A DNA stretch of 64,000 bases from Patiria miniata (taxonomy: Eukaryota; Echinodermata; Asteroidea; Valvatida; Asterinidae): assembly GCF_015706575.1 (NCBI RefSeq), contig NW_024037074.1, positions 682,001 to 746,000 of the forward strand, written 5' to 3'. The position numbers and the translations under genes were made by a program. The notes below the pieces were generated by a model. The model worked only from the letters and a program-made list of their open reading frames with translations. It was not told the DNA's origin and did not search any database. Of the stretch, positions 22,079 through 34,960 are shown one piece after another. The stretch's first letter is position 1; every line of letters begins with the position of its first letter.

Positions 22079-23145
22079 AATAACATAGTAATATTTCTTT
22101 TAATATGTTTTTGGTATTAATCATATGTTATGTGACACAGTATGTCAAAACCATGTTGTATTATCAAATTTCAGAAAAAAGGGGTCTTTGTAAGAGTGAA
22201 GTCTATAGATGTATCTCTTATAAGACATATTAAGAAAAGTACGTTGTCATTTGCACAACGCCATTGTGCACGGTGAGACAAAATGTTCTGAACACGTGCG
22301 CATGTTACTCAAATTTTCTGAATTGAAAAATTGAAAAAAGGTGCAGCCGATGAGCGTCAAGAACATTTGAATCCAAAATGCCGAGATGCATGTGGCAATC
22401 TGTAGTCGCATCATTTGAGAGAGACCTATATGTCACTAATATTGCAGTAACTGAAAATTGACTTCATGCCCAAATGTGCCTGAATTTGACATACCACGTC
22501 ACATATATATGCTCTATCAACTGATATTCCTGCCGTAATTTGTGCAAATTAAGTTGTTTTGTACATTAAGGGTAAAATGTACATTGGGGAAAAATGACTT
22601 GGTTTTGTGAATTCAAAAAAATCTGCTCATTAAACAGGTACTTGAGAAACGTTTGCTCATTGGCTAATGCTATTTACAATACCACAATATCCAAAAATTG
22701 AAAGGGGTATTCCTGCCTGAAATCCCCCAAAATGTCATGTTTTGTATTGTTTACTTTTTTAAGGTCTGATTGCAAGGAAACTAACCTTATGCCTTACCGT
22801 CCCCTTATGTCTTAACATCTGATGTGAAGGCATATACGCATACGTTAATCCTGTCCGGTCCATTCAACGTTCAATACACAGTGTGTGTCACATAAACTAC
22901 ACAGAGCACCAACACAAATGTTTTTTTCTGATGCATCCACAGCTTGATTTTCGAAAACAAAATATTGACCCCGGAAATTTGTTCTCGCACGGTTCTTGCA
23001 AGAATAACACAAACGCAGCCAGTTTTTAATGGATGCTTGTATGGAAGTTTATATTTTGCTTTTACTGTTCTTGCCATTTAATTGTATCCAAAAGTGTTTT
23101 GTAGCCAAGTGGGTGCATTCCAGGCGGTAATGTACCATTAACCAT
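22079..23145. other. gene-free AT-rich stretch
   Basis: No exon, domain or repeat unit is recognised. Short open frames have no support. Confidence 0.45.
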
Positions 23146-23149
23146 AACC

Positions 23150-23445
23150 CCTTGGGTATTGTTAATAGAAAGTATCCTGAATCCGCCAAAATCCATCAGT
23201 TTTGTCATGCAAACAAATGTTGGTATCCAGTGAGTCCATCAGTATCCACCAGTGAGCCAGGGGTTCAATTGTTGAGATCCTGAATCCGTCAAAAGCCCCC
23301 CCCCCCCCAACTGCTCAATATGGAAGCATTCTGAATCTATCAAAATCCTGCCGTGCTGTTGGGCTTACTGTCCTGAATCCATCAAAATACCCCAACTTGT
23401 TCAATATGAAGTATCCTGATTCAGCTGAAATCCTCCAAAACAGGG
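23150..23445. repeat. degenerate tandem repeat, ~60-70-bp unit
   Basis: The motif ATCCTGAATCCATCAAAATCC recurs in degraded form four to five times, separated by CAACTTGTTCAATATG-like spacers and a C run near 23298. Confidence 0.6.
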
Positions 23446-23559
23446 GTGTGGATTTTCAGGTACGTAAGAGTTAAAAACAACTTTTGGTACTGCGTAGTTG
23501 TAACAATGGGGTTTTGGCCTGAAATGACGTCACACCAGACAGAAAAATTAGCCTGAGCT

Positions 23560-23735
23560 GAAGCAGGCAAGCAACTTTTCCTCGGATCAGCCGATTTCCT
23601 TGGTTTTAACTTCTCAAGAATGCCATTCATAAATTGAATAACACTGTACAAAGTCTTGTTGTGGTTTGGAATTTCTGGGTTTTTTTTCTAAATTCCCAAT
23701 TGCATGTCAGCAAAAGGCTTCTATGTACACATACC
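23560..23735. repeat. dispersed repeat, inverted copy of 5100-5275
   Basis: See the entry at 5100. The copy here is in the opposite orientation and keeps TCCTCGGATCAGC and TTTCTAAATTCCCAATTGC. Confidence 0.65.
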
Positions 23736-24046
23736 CTTGCAATTGGCAAAACGAAAACTTAAAAATGGCTAGAATTTGTCTATTTGTTGCATTGGGGACA
23801 GATTTTGTTTTTGTTAAGGTTTTTTGTCCCCTTTTTGTGTGTTGCTTTTCTGCAAAGTAGCGGAAAAGCCTTTCTGTTTGTTCTCATTTTTTTTCTCTCT
23901 CCTTTTTGTTCCGTGGCAAATCCCATAGACTTTGTACACGATTTTTCTACTTGTAAACGACTTTTGGTATTAATCTTTGTTATATATATATATATATACT
24001 GTGTACTGCAGCTGCGGTAGTCGGATTTGACATGCCGCAGCCGCAA

Positions 24047-24850
24047 TCAGTCCTTCACATTGGTCTTCGGCCACCTGGTCCTGTCGTGGGGGAGTTGCTG
24101 TAGGCAATGGAGTTGTTTCGCAGTGCGGAGGGGTCCGAATCCAGCCCATTTGAGGTCAGCACGTATTGTGCCCAGTAGATTTATGCAATTCCGTCCTCGT
24201 CTTGGTTTGTAGGCTTGAGAGCCAGTAACAGCAAAGTCTAAGGCCCTCTGAGCGGGTGTGTCGGGATCCATACGTAGGACATGGCCTAACATTGACCATC
24301 TTTGCAGCCTGCTTGTAGTAGGACATCTAGGATGTGTTTCCGCTTGATGGTATCTAAAGCTTGCGACAGATCAATGCCCATCTTGTGGAAGTCCCATTTC
24401 CTTGTCTTAACAACTGAGGTCAACATACATTGTGCCCATACAATGTCTGCGCAGCTCCTGCCTCTTTGAAACCACTTTGATATGGTCCGGTGAAGCGGTC
24501 GAGCTTGTCTCTGATGCGGCGTAGGGTGATGATGGACAAATCTTTCTTATGCTGTTCAGCAGGGCTATCGGCCGGAGGTTGGCTGGTGAGCTGGGGGGGG
24601 GCGCTTCTTTGGCTTGGGAAGAGTGATTAGTGTGCCTTCTCCTAGTGTCTCTATGATCATGTGATGCTCAAACGATGAGGTGATGGTTTTGGCCAGTGGG
24701 TGGGAGACAAGGTTTTTGGAGTGCTTGAAGAGCTCGCTGTTGATACCGTCTGGACTGGCAGCATGGCCATTGCGGTGGCGTGCATTGATGGCGCTCTTGA
24801 CTTCCTCCTCTGTTATGGGAGTCTGGAGTGGCCGTGGCCGTGTTATACAT
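24047..24850 (-). pseudogene. non-LTR retrotransposon pol with large internal deletion
   Basis: On the - strand, early RT motifs appear in order: SPDGINSELFKHSKN, LGEGTLITLPKPKK, NLRPIALLNSIRKI and MGIDLSQALDTIKR. The next residues jump straight to the C-terminal region, MLGHVLRMDPDTPAQRALDF, ending at a stop at 24047. The catalytic YADD block and thumb are missing, so several hundred codons were lost at about 24293-24300. Frameshifts occur in the RT part. The clade is not fixed. Confidence 0.75.
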
Positions 24851-25345
24851 CATTCAAAGTACTACAATGTATGCTACTTACTTTCACATACAGTACCGAT
24901 CAGAGTAAACAATTCCTGGTATACGGTAAATACGTTCGTCAAAGTGTTTCAGCTCTGCCCACTACGGAAGGCAGATTAGCGGGGATTAAAAAACCACAAA
25001 CGATCCTGCAGTCAAGCGGCAAGTCGATATCGTTTTATTGCTGCAGTACACGTTGTTGTGTTTACCATTGAACCACAGGCAGATCTCGTGGCGGTAGTTC
25101 GTTTTTATGAGGTCGGCGAACGCTTCTTATCTGCGCTTAATCCTTAGCAAACACTGCGAGATAATAACATTGTTACCTGGAGTAATTCTGCACTCATACA
25201 TGTACCAACAGGCCGCTACACTACAGTATGAGTATTATGAGTGGATACCGGTTTTCAGAACATTTCACGAAAACGTTCTACAGTATAGACTGTATAGTAC
25301 GTACGTATCCAAAGAGCGGTCTAAAAAACGACCTATATAGTATCA
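24851..25345. other. gene-free stretch
   Basis: No recognisable exon or repeat. Open frames lack domain or splice support. Confidence 0.4.
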
Positions 25346-25348
25346 TGC

Positions 25349-25860
25349 CCGGGGGGGGGGGGGGGGGGGGGGAATCAGGCTTCTTTCTTTGAGAGGCCGC
25401 CTGGGTATTTTTTTGGGGGGGGGGGGGGGAATACGAAAATGTTAGGAAAAAAACATTTCCAGAGGCGAAATACAAATAAAGAAGAACTCAATCTTCTGCT
25501 AGTGTTGTCAAATATAGTGTCACTGTCACTTCAAAAATGTCACTTCAAGAAAGACATTTTCCAGGCCTGAGGAAGATCGTTTATTTGTATTTTGTACGTA
25601 ACGTTCAAGCTCAGATTATCTTTATTTTTTTTAGAGGCCGCCTGGGTATTTTTTGGGGGGGGAATACGAAAATGTTAGGAAAAAAACATTTCCAGAGGCG
25701 AAATACAAATAAAGAAGAACTCAATCTTCTGCTAGTGTTGTCAAATATAGTGTCACTGTCACTTCAAAAATGTCACTTCAAGAAAGACATTTTCCAGGCC
25801 TGAGGAAGATCGTTTATTTGTATTTTGTACGTAACGTTCAAGCTCAGATTATCTTTAAAA
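25349..25860. repeat. poly-G run and 241-bp direct tandem duplication
   Basis: A G run of about 23 at 25349-25371 precedes two almost identical copies starting AGAGGCCGCCTGGG at 25392 and 25633. The copies differ mainly in the length of their internal G run. This suggests recent duplication. Confidence 0.9.
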
Positions 25861-25869
25861 AAATTATTA

Positions 25870-26000
25870 AACGAAATAGAAGCCGCATCTTAGGCCAAAA
25901 GAAAGTTCTGCTTCCGGTTCCCTACCTGCCCTATTTTTATATGGGAAAATGAGAACAAAACACCCGATACCATCAATGTCTACCTTGTGCCGCATACGTC
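25870..26000. repeat. dispersed repeat with GAAATAGAAGCC start, copy at 27370-27560
   Basis: Shares ACGAAATAGAAGCC, GTTCTGCTTCCGG and CCCTATTTTT blocks with 27370-27560. Related GGAAGCAGAA boxes recur at about 26095, 29195 and 31115. Confidence 0.65.
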
Positions 26001-26039
26001 TCCATAATGATCCTACCAAAAAAATGTCAAAAAAAAAAT

Positions 26040-27110
26040 AAAAATACATTCCCTACCTACCATACCTACCATATTTTTGAACGCCATGAAAAATAATCGG
26101 AAGCAGAACTTTTTTGTTTGTTGCCTTCACAAATGTCCCCAAAGCGTCAGCATTCGAGAAAATAGTCACACCCTCTCTCACATGCAAGATTTTCTGGCTA
26201 CGCAACCGGCAGTCTGGGACATCACAGGGGAGCCTCCCTAGCAACAGTATCTCTAGGCAACCAGGTTGGAATGTGACAGTTTTGCTGCACCTGCGGCTCA
26301 GCCTAGCAAGGAATTCCAGCCATTGGCCATCAATATCCATTTGAGTGTGGAAGGCGTGTCATATTCATGAAAGCATAAATGGTCCGTGAAGAAAGCAACC
26401 AATGGCGTATTTATTTGCCGGGACCGGCTCATTTAATTGGCTGAGACTGTTCATGGGACACCGTCCTCAAAGTTCGGCGGCGCCTTTTAAATGATGCCAA
26501 ATAGATCTTTGTAACAACAACGAATATGTGTTGTATCAATTTGAACAATGCGGCTATCGATCATTCTGCGGGGAAGGTTTTTTTTTGTTATATTTTATCT
26601 GGGCATTTTTTCAAAGGCCATGAAAACTTTGGAAAAAAAAATGAAGGAAACTGAAATTTCACACAGGCCGGTTTTGTGAATATGCACATGGCAAAATAAC
26701 GAGTCGGATAAGGATATTCCAAGTCCCAAAATGAGTCATTAAATGCAGAGAGACCTCCATGTCTTTTTTGATATTATTCTTCGTTTAAAAAAACCCATAA
26801 CATTGCCTACATTATTTTGTGTAGATGTTACTCTTGAAAATATTTTTCACGTTCAGTATTAATAAAAGTTCAAGGGCTGTTCAGTGTTGATAATCTTGAT
26901 TTTATTCCTTTAAAAATAATAAAAACTAAGCATAATTCGTATAAAATTTTCCCCAGGAATTCACAGGAGATTGAACTGACAGTTCAGAATTTAATGGGCT
27001 AAGATGTGGTGAAATCGTTTCATTTAAAAAAAAAAGAGAATCAGACAAATTGTACTAAATTAACTCCTTAAATGTATTCGGCGTCTCTCTCTCTGAGGTC
27101 GGGTGAATAA
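26040..27110. repeat. 1.1-kb dispersed repeat, copy 1
   Basis: Matches 29150-30235 in the same orientation over its whole length, for example GCTACGCAACCGGCAGTCTG, ATTGGCTGAGACTGTTC and GACACCGTCCTCAAAG, with scattered substitutions and indels. An open frame on each strand lies over AACCAGGTTGG, but no domain is seen. The 3' part belongs to a ~300-bp unit that recurs up to 31640. Confidence 0.85.
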
Positions 27111-27131
27111 ATGGGCATGGCCTATTATTTT

Positions 27132-27348
27132 TGGGTCCGCTCATAAGTCCGACGCCTCATAAGTCCGACAACGGAATAACGAGGCGTTTAATTTGTCGGA
27201 CTTATGAGGCGTCGGACTTATGAGGCGTCGGACCTATGAAGCGGAATAAATACATTTTAGGCCTCATAAGTCCGACGCCTCAAAAGTCCGAAATTTCGGA
27301 CTTATGAGGCGTCGGACCTATGAGGCGTCGGACTTATGATACGGCCCC
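27132..27348. mobile_element. palindromic MITE with 8-bp target duplication ATTATTTT
   Basis: The ends carry CATAAGTCCGACGCCTCATA in inverted orientation. The interior is built from further copies of the 16-mer CGGACTTATGAGGCGT on both strands. ATTATTTT flanks both sides, at 27124-27131 and 27349-27356. The related repeat copy has no insertion at the equivalent site near 30240. Confidence 0.8.
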
Positions 27349-27369
27349 ATTATTTTGTGGTCTTTTTAT

Positions 27370-27560
27370 TTGACGAAATAGAAGCCACATCTTAGGCCCA
27401 AAAGAGAGTTCTGCTTCCGGTTTCTCGACTTACCCTATTTTGACGGCCTCTACCTACCCTATTTTTTTATGGGAAAAAAATGAAGGAAAAAACACCCTAG
27501 AACCATTAATTCCTACCTTTTACCCTTGATTACGCGCAGACGCCTCCATCAGTGTTTCCT
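27370..27560. repeat. dispersed repeat, copy of 25870-26000
   Basis: Same GAAATAGAAGCC and CTGCTTCCGG blocks as at 25870. It is followed by a GC-rich patch with GCGAGCGCGAAGCGCG at 27616-27635. Confidence 0.6.
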
Positions 27561-29149
27561 CTGGGTTGGTGGAAGGTGTGAGGTGGTAAAATAAATTTGG
27601 TCGAAAACAGACCCCGCGAGCGCGAAGCGCGAAGCCTTTGCGGCGTGGGGTTCGGGGCCCGCTTAAGGGCCCCGAAAAATTTTGCGTTCTAGACGCTCTG
27701 TGGTGCAATGTGAGGCATTTAAGGTCACTTTCTTCTTACTTTTTTTGGGCAGTATATGTGAATAAAATATTGATATAAATTATTGAAGTTTTTTTCAAAA
27801 AATCCTACATAGGCCCCTATTTATTTGTGAAAATGTAGGCCTACCACCAGGGAGTTGAGCACTTTTTGGATTTTTTTTACAACCCTGGAAAATTTGGTAT
27901 AATTGGAAAGAGAATCACACGACAAAATCACTAACGTTTAAATTAGTTTCATTTGAGCTTGCATTCTGGAGAAATAATAGTTAAAATAAAAAAAATTCAA
28001 TGAAATTGAAAACATGCTGAAATTTTTAGTGTCAAAATATTATTATTATTTTAACACCTCTAAATTTTCGAATCCATCAAAATGTTTAATCAGGCTTTTT
28101 ATCACTCGCTACAGAAAAGTTATGATTTTTTCCCCCCGTAACACTAACACCGCGCGGCACGATTGTACGGACAGACATATCTGACTCTGGGCCCACACCG
28201 CAATGCGACCACACAGCCCGCCGTAACACACGGGTAAAATACAGCTCCATTCACGGTACACACAACGCGGCAACACGGAACATGCACGTGTACGCGTAAT
28301 CACGCGTTGCGGCATGCCGATAACATCGGCTGCCGGAACGGGCCGGCATTATTTTTTTTGACAAAAAAAACAACTTTCGTGTTCTCCTGAAAGTCCAAGC
28401 TTCCGAATAAACCCCCTTTCGTGGACTTCTTATGCATGTATTTTGAGAATTTTTGATTGGAAAACCGTTACTTGGTACCGTTTTGTAGCCTTCGGAAAAC
28501 CATGGAGAAATAAAACGAACAAATTGCATTCACCGATCGCTTGGCAGGCTGAGCAGGGTACCAGGTCATACATAATGTACGCACGCGTGCTGTGCAACCA
28601 ACGATCGTCGCATCACTTGCCCAATTGCACATGAGGAGCTCACTGCGAATCAGCCGGAACGTGCGCAGCATTCTGGGACTATCTGCCTTGTTAAGCACGG
28701 AGGATATGCGTTCATTTTAGGATTGCGCAGTGTATCCATAAATGGGATCATTGTCACTTCGTCACTCAGTCGAAAATCTCGAGTCGACATGCACCCAGAC
28801 TCGACCAGTAATATACACACGTACACGGACGTTGAAAAGGCTCCATACTAGCTAGAGAATTGCAGGTACATCGACTTCGTTTACGCATGGAGAAATTTCT
28901 CCATGGTTTACGGTACGAATGACGATCTCAAAGAACACTAACATTAGTCCGGAGAATTCGAAGGTGAAATACAAAGACACACACATAAAATGCACAGGTT
29001 TGATTATAATATTGTTTTATTCCTTTTTCGTACCCGTGAGGCGGGTCAAAAAAGGCCGAGGCGGCCTCAAAAAGTCCCGAGGCGGGCCACCTCACAAAAG
29101 AATGGGCAGGGGAAACACTGGCCCTCCATAATAAAAATGGCAAAAAAAA
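27561..29149. other. stretch without a recognised gene
   Basis: Contains a CpG-rich segment at 28130-28330 and otherwise AT-rich sequence. The CpG-rich part could be an old promoter or LTR, but no exon follows on either strand. Confidence 0.35.
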
Positions 29150-30240
29150 TTAAATTCCCTACCGATCAACCTTATTTTTGAATGGCATATAAATCGGAAG
29201 CAGGACTTTTTTGGGGTTGTTGCCTTCACAAATGTCCCCAAAGCGTCAGCATTCGAGAAAATAGTCACACCCGCTCTCTCCCATGCAAGATTTTCTGGCT
29301 ACGCAACCGGCAGTCTGGGACATCACAGGGGAGCCTCCCTAGCAACAGTATCTCTAGGCAACCAGGTTGGCGCGTGACATGACAGTGGGCATGCTGCACC
29401 TGCGGCTCAGCCTAGCAAGGAATTCCAGCCATTGGCCATCAATATCCGTTTGAGTGCGGAAGGCGCGTCATATTCATGAAAGCATAAATAGTCCGTGGAG
29501 AAAGCAACCAATGGCGTATTTATTTGCCGGGACCGGCTCATTTAATTGGCTGAGACTGTTCATGGGACACCGTCCTCAAAGTTCGGCGGCGCCTTTAGCT
29601 GATGCCAAACTGATCCTTTGTATATAACGAGCAACAGATGTGTTGTATCAATTTGATCAATGCGGCCATCAATCATTCTGCTGGGAAGGTTTTTTAAAGA
29701 TTTTATTTGGGCATTTTTTTCAAAGACCATAAAAACTTCAAACAGAAAATGAGGTAAACTGAAATTTCACACGGGCCCCTTTTGTGAATATGCACATGAA
29801 AAAATAACGAGTCGGGAAGGGATATTCCAAGTCCCAAAATAATTCATTAAATGCAGGGCCCTCCATGTGTTTATTTCGGGGCAAGACTTTCTTCTTCATT
29901 TAAACCCCCCATCGCCTCCCCCCCCAAAAAAAAACCCCCCCACCCCGCCTACATTATTCCGTGAAGGCTAGATGTTACTCTAGAATGTATTTTGACGTTT
30001 AATATAAAAGTCCAAGGGCTGTTGATAATCTTGATCTTATTCCTTTGAAATAAAAAAAAATAAGCATAATTCGTATTTACGTTTCCCCAGGAGTTCACAG
30101 AAGATTTAACTGAGAGTTCATAATTTAATGGGCTAGGACGTTGGAAATCGTTTTATTTTAAAATCAAGCGAATCAGACCGTATTAAATTAACCACTTAGT
30201 TGTATTCGGCGTCTCTCTCTAAAATAAAATGGCATGGCCT
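29150..30240. repeat. 1.1-kb dispersed repeat, copy 2
   Basis: Direct copy of 26040-27110, about 3.1 kb downstream, without the 217-bp MITE. Confidence 0.85.
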
Positions 30241-31640
30241 TTTAATAGTTTTATTGTGTAAATATACTTTGACGTTCAGTATAAAAGTCCAAGGGCTGCT
30301 GATAATAATCGTGATGTTATTCCTGAAAATAACAAAATCTAAGTATCATAATTCGTATTAAATTGTCTACAGGAATCAACAGGAGATTTAGCGAAGAGTT
30401 CGGAATTTAATGGGCTAGGACTTTTGAGTTATTCTGGAAATCGCATTTTTATTGTAACAATCAAGAAATTTAGAACCAGACAAATTATATTAAATTAACC
30501 CCTTGAATGTATTCGGTGTCTCGCTCTCTCTCGCTCTCTCTCGCTCTCTCTGAGGCTATAGAAAATAAGACAAAAAATTGCGGTATAAACCAGTCTTTGC
30601 ATGTACACGTACGGTAGCTATTCGCTATAGCGCAGAGCGCTAGCATGGCAGGCCCACGCGGTGCACTGTTTACTGGTCAGTCGGATTCGACGTCGTAAAA
30701 ATGCCAAGAAAACACCAATGGAGAAGGAACATTTTAGCAAGTTTATTCACAGAGCTTGATCTCTCTTGTCTGTGTATGTATTTTCCGTGTTCAAGCGTTC
30801 ATTTTGAGATGGCACTACTCGTACTTGGAGTGATACGATCCAGCGTGTTTCCCCAAAATTGTCCACAGTAAAAACGAGGTCTGTCGCCCGCTGGCCACAC
30901 ATGCATTCACTCATGAATTACGGAGTTTTGGCCAGTTTCCAGTCTTGACTAGCGTTAACTTTTTGTGGCATTTTTTGTGTAGCTTTCGTAGTGCAATGGA
31001 AAAAGTTCAGTCTAAAACTCCGCATATAATTGAATACCCCATTCAATCAGCATTAAAAAAAAAGGCAAAACAAATATTCCGACCGACCGACCCTATTTTG
31101 GAAAAGCATGTAATCAGAAGCAGAAGTATTTTTTGGCCTAAATGGGAATGACGATTTTCTTCGTTTATTAAAAAAGAACATTACAACAACAACAGCGCAC
31201 GGCCTATTATTTTGTTTTAATGATACTCTAGAATGTACTTTAGAATATATTTGATTGTTCGATTAAAAGACCAAGGGCTGTTGGTAATCTTGACCCTCAT
31301 TCCTTTAAAAATAAGAAAAACTTTAGAACAATTCATATTAAATAAAATCACGAATTCGCAGGATTTAACGAGGAGTTCAGAATTTAATGGGATGGGATGT
31401 AGGGAATTGTTTTGTTTCAAAAATCGAGAGGACCAGACAAATTTGTCTAGAATATATATTAAAAATATTCTTTGACGTTCAGTTAATGGTCCAAGGGATG
31501 CTGGTTACCTTGATATTATTTGTTAAGAAACTAAGCATAGTTCGTATTAAATGTTTCCCAGAAATCCACAGGATATTTAACGGAGAGTTCGTGTAGGTGT
31601 TTGTCGTTGTTTTACTTTAAAAAAAACGACCAAGCACATT
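29945..31640. repeat. ~300-bp unit repeated in tandem and interspersed
   Basis: A unit with TCCAAGGGCTGTTGATAATCTTG, AATTTAATGGGCTAGGA and TATTCGGCGTCTCTCTC occurs at about 29950, 30245, 31205 and 31450, as well as at 26805. Later copies are more degraded. A (CTCTCTCG)n run lies at 30518-30552. The span 30560-31190 between copies shows no gene. Confidence 0.7.
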
Positions 31641-32875
31641 TTTATACATGTTCCCCAATTACAGCCGGGGAATAAAATAGTGTCCTATATATTCTTGTCT
31701 GGAAAGCCATTTCGAGACGATGATTGACAGGCGAACTTCAAAACTTATACATTGTATATATCTTTGATGATAAGCGGCCTTGGAGGTACTTGCACCATAC
31801 ATCAGTCAGCATGCCTTCTTGCAGCTGGAAAGATCGTGGTCAAAAGTTGATACACGATAGCAGATAATTGACTCAAGGATTTTACGACTGCATTATCTAA
31901 CCACAAGTGCGTGTACTGGAACAATAAAACGATGTGTAGGCTGCTGCAGGAGGGAACGTTGTTTATAGAATCCATGAACAAAGGCAGGAAGTTTACAACC
32001 TTAGCCTGACCGCAGACTGTTTACCAATCGGATAAGCATGCCGTTTTGCGGCCTTTCGTCCAAACGCAACGAGATTATCGGGAGGATTGTAGGTAACCAT
32101 TGGTTACCGTTAACCGGTGGTAGGTTTACAATGATCGGTACTGTAAGAAATGATACCAGTCTTCTCTGCTTCTGTCTGTTTTCGTCTCTGCTTAGATACT
32201 CAAGGCACTGGTAGTAAGGTCTATTTTTATTAAAAGACAGGTAATTATAAATGAAGTTTATGAGGAATATGCAATGTATGAGACCCATTGCTCACCGTAT
32301 ACAAGGTGCTGTAGCCAGTGCCAGAATAACACTGGGGCAATCCCCTTCCCTTAGGTCCAGCGTCCTTAATAGTTTACTCAGCGTGCTGGGGCGCACCGTA
32401 CTGCGGCACCTTTTGCGGTGGTTTTTTTGCCTGGCCAATGTTCTCAGTGAGCCCGGCGCTCTGCGGTGGGATGGCTCTCGTGAGGGCTCATTAAAATCGG
32501 CTATTGTGTTGGTAGCATTGATATCTTAATCATGCTCATGACACAGCCTGACGTTCGGCCCGCCCTGGCACGCTGTGAAGATTAGCGTTAAGCGCGCCTC
32601 GGCCAGCCGGTAAGATTATCTTGATCAATAACAAAACACAACGAACAAAAGCCTTATCATCTGTCCCCAAAGATGCCACCGAAGTTTCAAAAGCTTGTTT
32701 AACTTTAAGTACTTTCATTGTTGAAGCTTGAAAATACACATGTTGAACGCACGACTTTGTGACAGTACACATCTAGTGTTTACATGTACATACAGGACTG
32801 CATTTACGGAATGTTGATTTTTAGTTTTCGGATGGAGAGAAAATCAGTCAGAAGAGGTATTTTATATAGGGCCTA
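31641..32875. other. gene-free stretch
   Basis: No domain, exon pair or repeat is recognised. Short frames at 32001-32772 are unsupported. Confidence 0.4.
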
Positions 32876-33883
32876 TTTTGTAAAATGTTATGTTATGGTA
32901 CTAAACCTAAAAGAGTTGATGCCGTTTTAACGGATCTAATTTTGAAGACAAGTGGTACTCTTTCAAAAAAGAAGGAATTTTAAGTCATTTACAAAAAATG
33001 CCGCACCTTGGCCGGACTTGGTCAGTACCGTGCAGTAACACTCGTGGTGCGTGGACTGCTATGTTGACCAGCCGTGGCCCCACGCAGGCTACGTATCGCC
33101 GGTGGTCACTGGCACATGGTGATGTTCACACAGAAAATTGTGCTTCGTAAAATCGCCACAAACAAAAGCATTGCCATCTCAAAACAAAATTAATGAAAAT
33201 AGAAAAAGCACCAAGCTTTGTTGATTAAAATGTTTTCGAGTTGGCTCGAGGATGAGAGAGAAATGTATCAGCAAAAAAATTATTTGAGAAAATACTCAGT
33301 TTACAAAGAAATGTACAAATATTAAACATTGGGCCGAATGTGAAAACTGGGGCGGGCAGTGATGAATACCTTAAAAAAAAAAAAATTAACGTCATTTTTT
33401 AACCTTCCAAAAACGGTAGACCTATTGTTGTTTCGGTCAGGGAAGAAATATAAACATCATCGGCGGGTGACGATTACTTCAAACCTTTCTTAATAGATGA
33501 GTCGTGCTATTTTGGAATTTATGTACATTCCTATTGAAGTGGCAATTACTTCTTTCCTGTGATATTTGCATGCCCAGTCACACTAGGATGATCATCCACA
33601 AACTACATGTATTTTTTTATATCAATAACAAAGGGATACAAGTTCTACTATTGATAGATTTGTTTGATTTCCAGTTGAAACTACAATGTGATAAAATATA
33701 TCAGTTAACTTTTAACCGAAAATAAACCTTTCCCAGTCTGGTTAACATCAAACAGAAAACAAACCTGATTATTTAATTATCTGTGTCGACACTTCATGAT
33801 TTTAAAATTTACTGCCTCAGTCTGGTTAAATTTAAACCGAAATTAAACCGGATTATCTAATTATCTGTTGGCAAACCATGATT

Positions 33884-34260
33884 TTAAAATTTAGTTGCTA
33901 TCTTTCGACACTTTCCGTTGACGGCGTCTGTGAGTGCCTTCCTGTATACGTCTCCTTTTGTGGAATCGGGAACTCTTTTTCCGCTTGTGCCAGTATTGCC
34001 TGAAATACCCTAGTGTGCTTCAGCACGTCCTTTCTGATGACCCCTCCCTTGCAGACAACTTCCCCCCATGAAAGTTGCTTCTAGCCAGATCTTCACTTGA
34101 AAAAAAAGAGCCGACATCAGTTTCAGGACCAACTCTTTTGGGCCTGATTGTACAACTCAGAATAGGCAGCCCTATTGATGGTACACATACCAATTCCATC
34201 GCATCCCAACAATACCTGATCGTTTGAAATTTACACAACCCTCGGTTCCAACTTTTGTCC
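33884..34260 (-). pseudogene. BEN-like domain, C-terminal, module 1
   Basis: On the - strand the sequence gives SSEDLARSNFHGG. After a one-base shift at a run of six G it continues CKGGVIRKDVLKH, AILAQAEKEFP and ALTDAVNGKCRKIA. The reading ends at TAA (33884-33886). The pattern S-E-L--SN-GG, a central LD/VL, AI----FP and A-N-KCR is that of BEN domains, which bind DNA or chromatin partners. The segment upstream (about 34180-34260) reads like a coiled coil, as in module 2, where I could read it more clearly. Frameshifts make this copy inactive. Confidence 0.5.
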
Positions 34261-34559
34261 CTGTGTTAAAACTAAATGGCTCTTAATAAGGGCCAGGTCC
34301 GTCTTGATGTTGTTGATATCTTCTTGTTTCCTCTCAAATCAGCTCAAAATCATCCACAAAACGGCTTCTGTACGGCCTTCTTCCTGGACAGGTTGGGCTG
34401 GATACATTGCAGTTCTTCAAAGTTGAGTCTGGCTGACTCCTTTATCCGGAAGTTCTAGTTTCTTTTATGGTTGACAGTAAAACCTGTACTTTTCCGATAA
34501 TAGGAGGTCCTAATGTGGGAGCAAATTGAATTAACAGAATAATACAATAGTTTGTCTAA

Positions 34560-34801
34560 TGCGGGATGTAACTTTAATAAGCCCAAGCTTGACTGCTACC
34601 TTCCTACCCTCGTCATTAATGGCATCTCTTACAGATGTCATGTGAGATTCTGTCTTGGTCAACTTTGGGTAGTCTTTTGCAGCTTGCAACATAATGGCTT
34701 GACATATTGAATCCAGCTTTAAAGTGACGACCTTCCCACCCTTGCATAGAACATCACCCCCATGGTAGTTGTGTTCGGCAAGTTGTCCTTCTCTGGTGGC
34801 C
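34560..34801 (-). CDS. BEN-like domain exon, module 1
   Basis: The exon follows TTTTTCCTCTAG on the - strand. It reads ATREGQLAEHNYHGGDVLCK, then LKLDSICQAIMLQAAKDYP and MTSVRDAINDEGRKVAVK. This fits the BEN core (NYHGG, LD---AI, YP, AIN-(K/E)-R). The frame is open through the exon. It is nearly identical to 49258-49505. Assignment is by motif pattern only. Confidence 0.5.
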
Positions 34802-34960
34802 CTAGAGGAAAAACCGGGGAGGTTGGTGATAATTTAGCACTTGGGGCTGATAGCGATGCTTTATAAATTTTCATTATTGTTTATTAATCTTATTATTATG
34901 TTGTAGTTAGCTTGTTTGGCATAACATGCCTGCGAACAAGTTTTTTAAGGAACCCCCAGC

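Larger units (their letters stand above)
32876..34960. repeat. segmental duplication module 1 (BEN-like exons)
   Basis: Co-linear and about 97% alike by eye with 47571-49655, starting at GTTATGTTATGGTACTAAAC. It contains two BEN-like coding segments on the - strand. Similarity to module 2 stops near 34980, after GTTTGGCATAACATG. The part 32876-33880 has no recognisable coding sequence. Confidence 0.85.
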
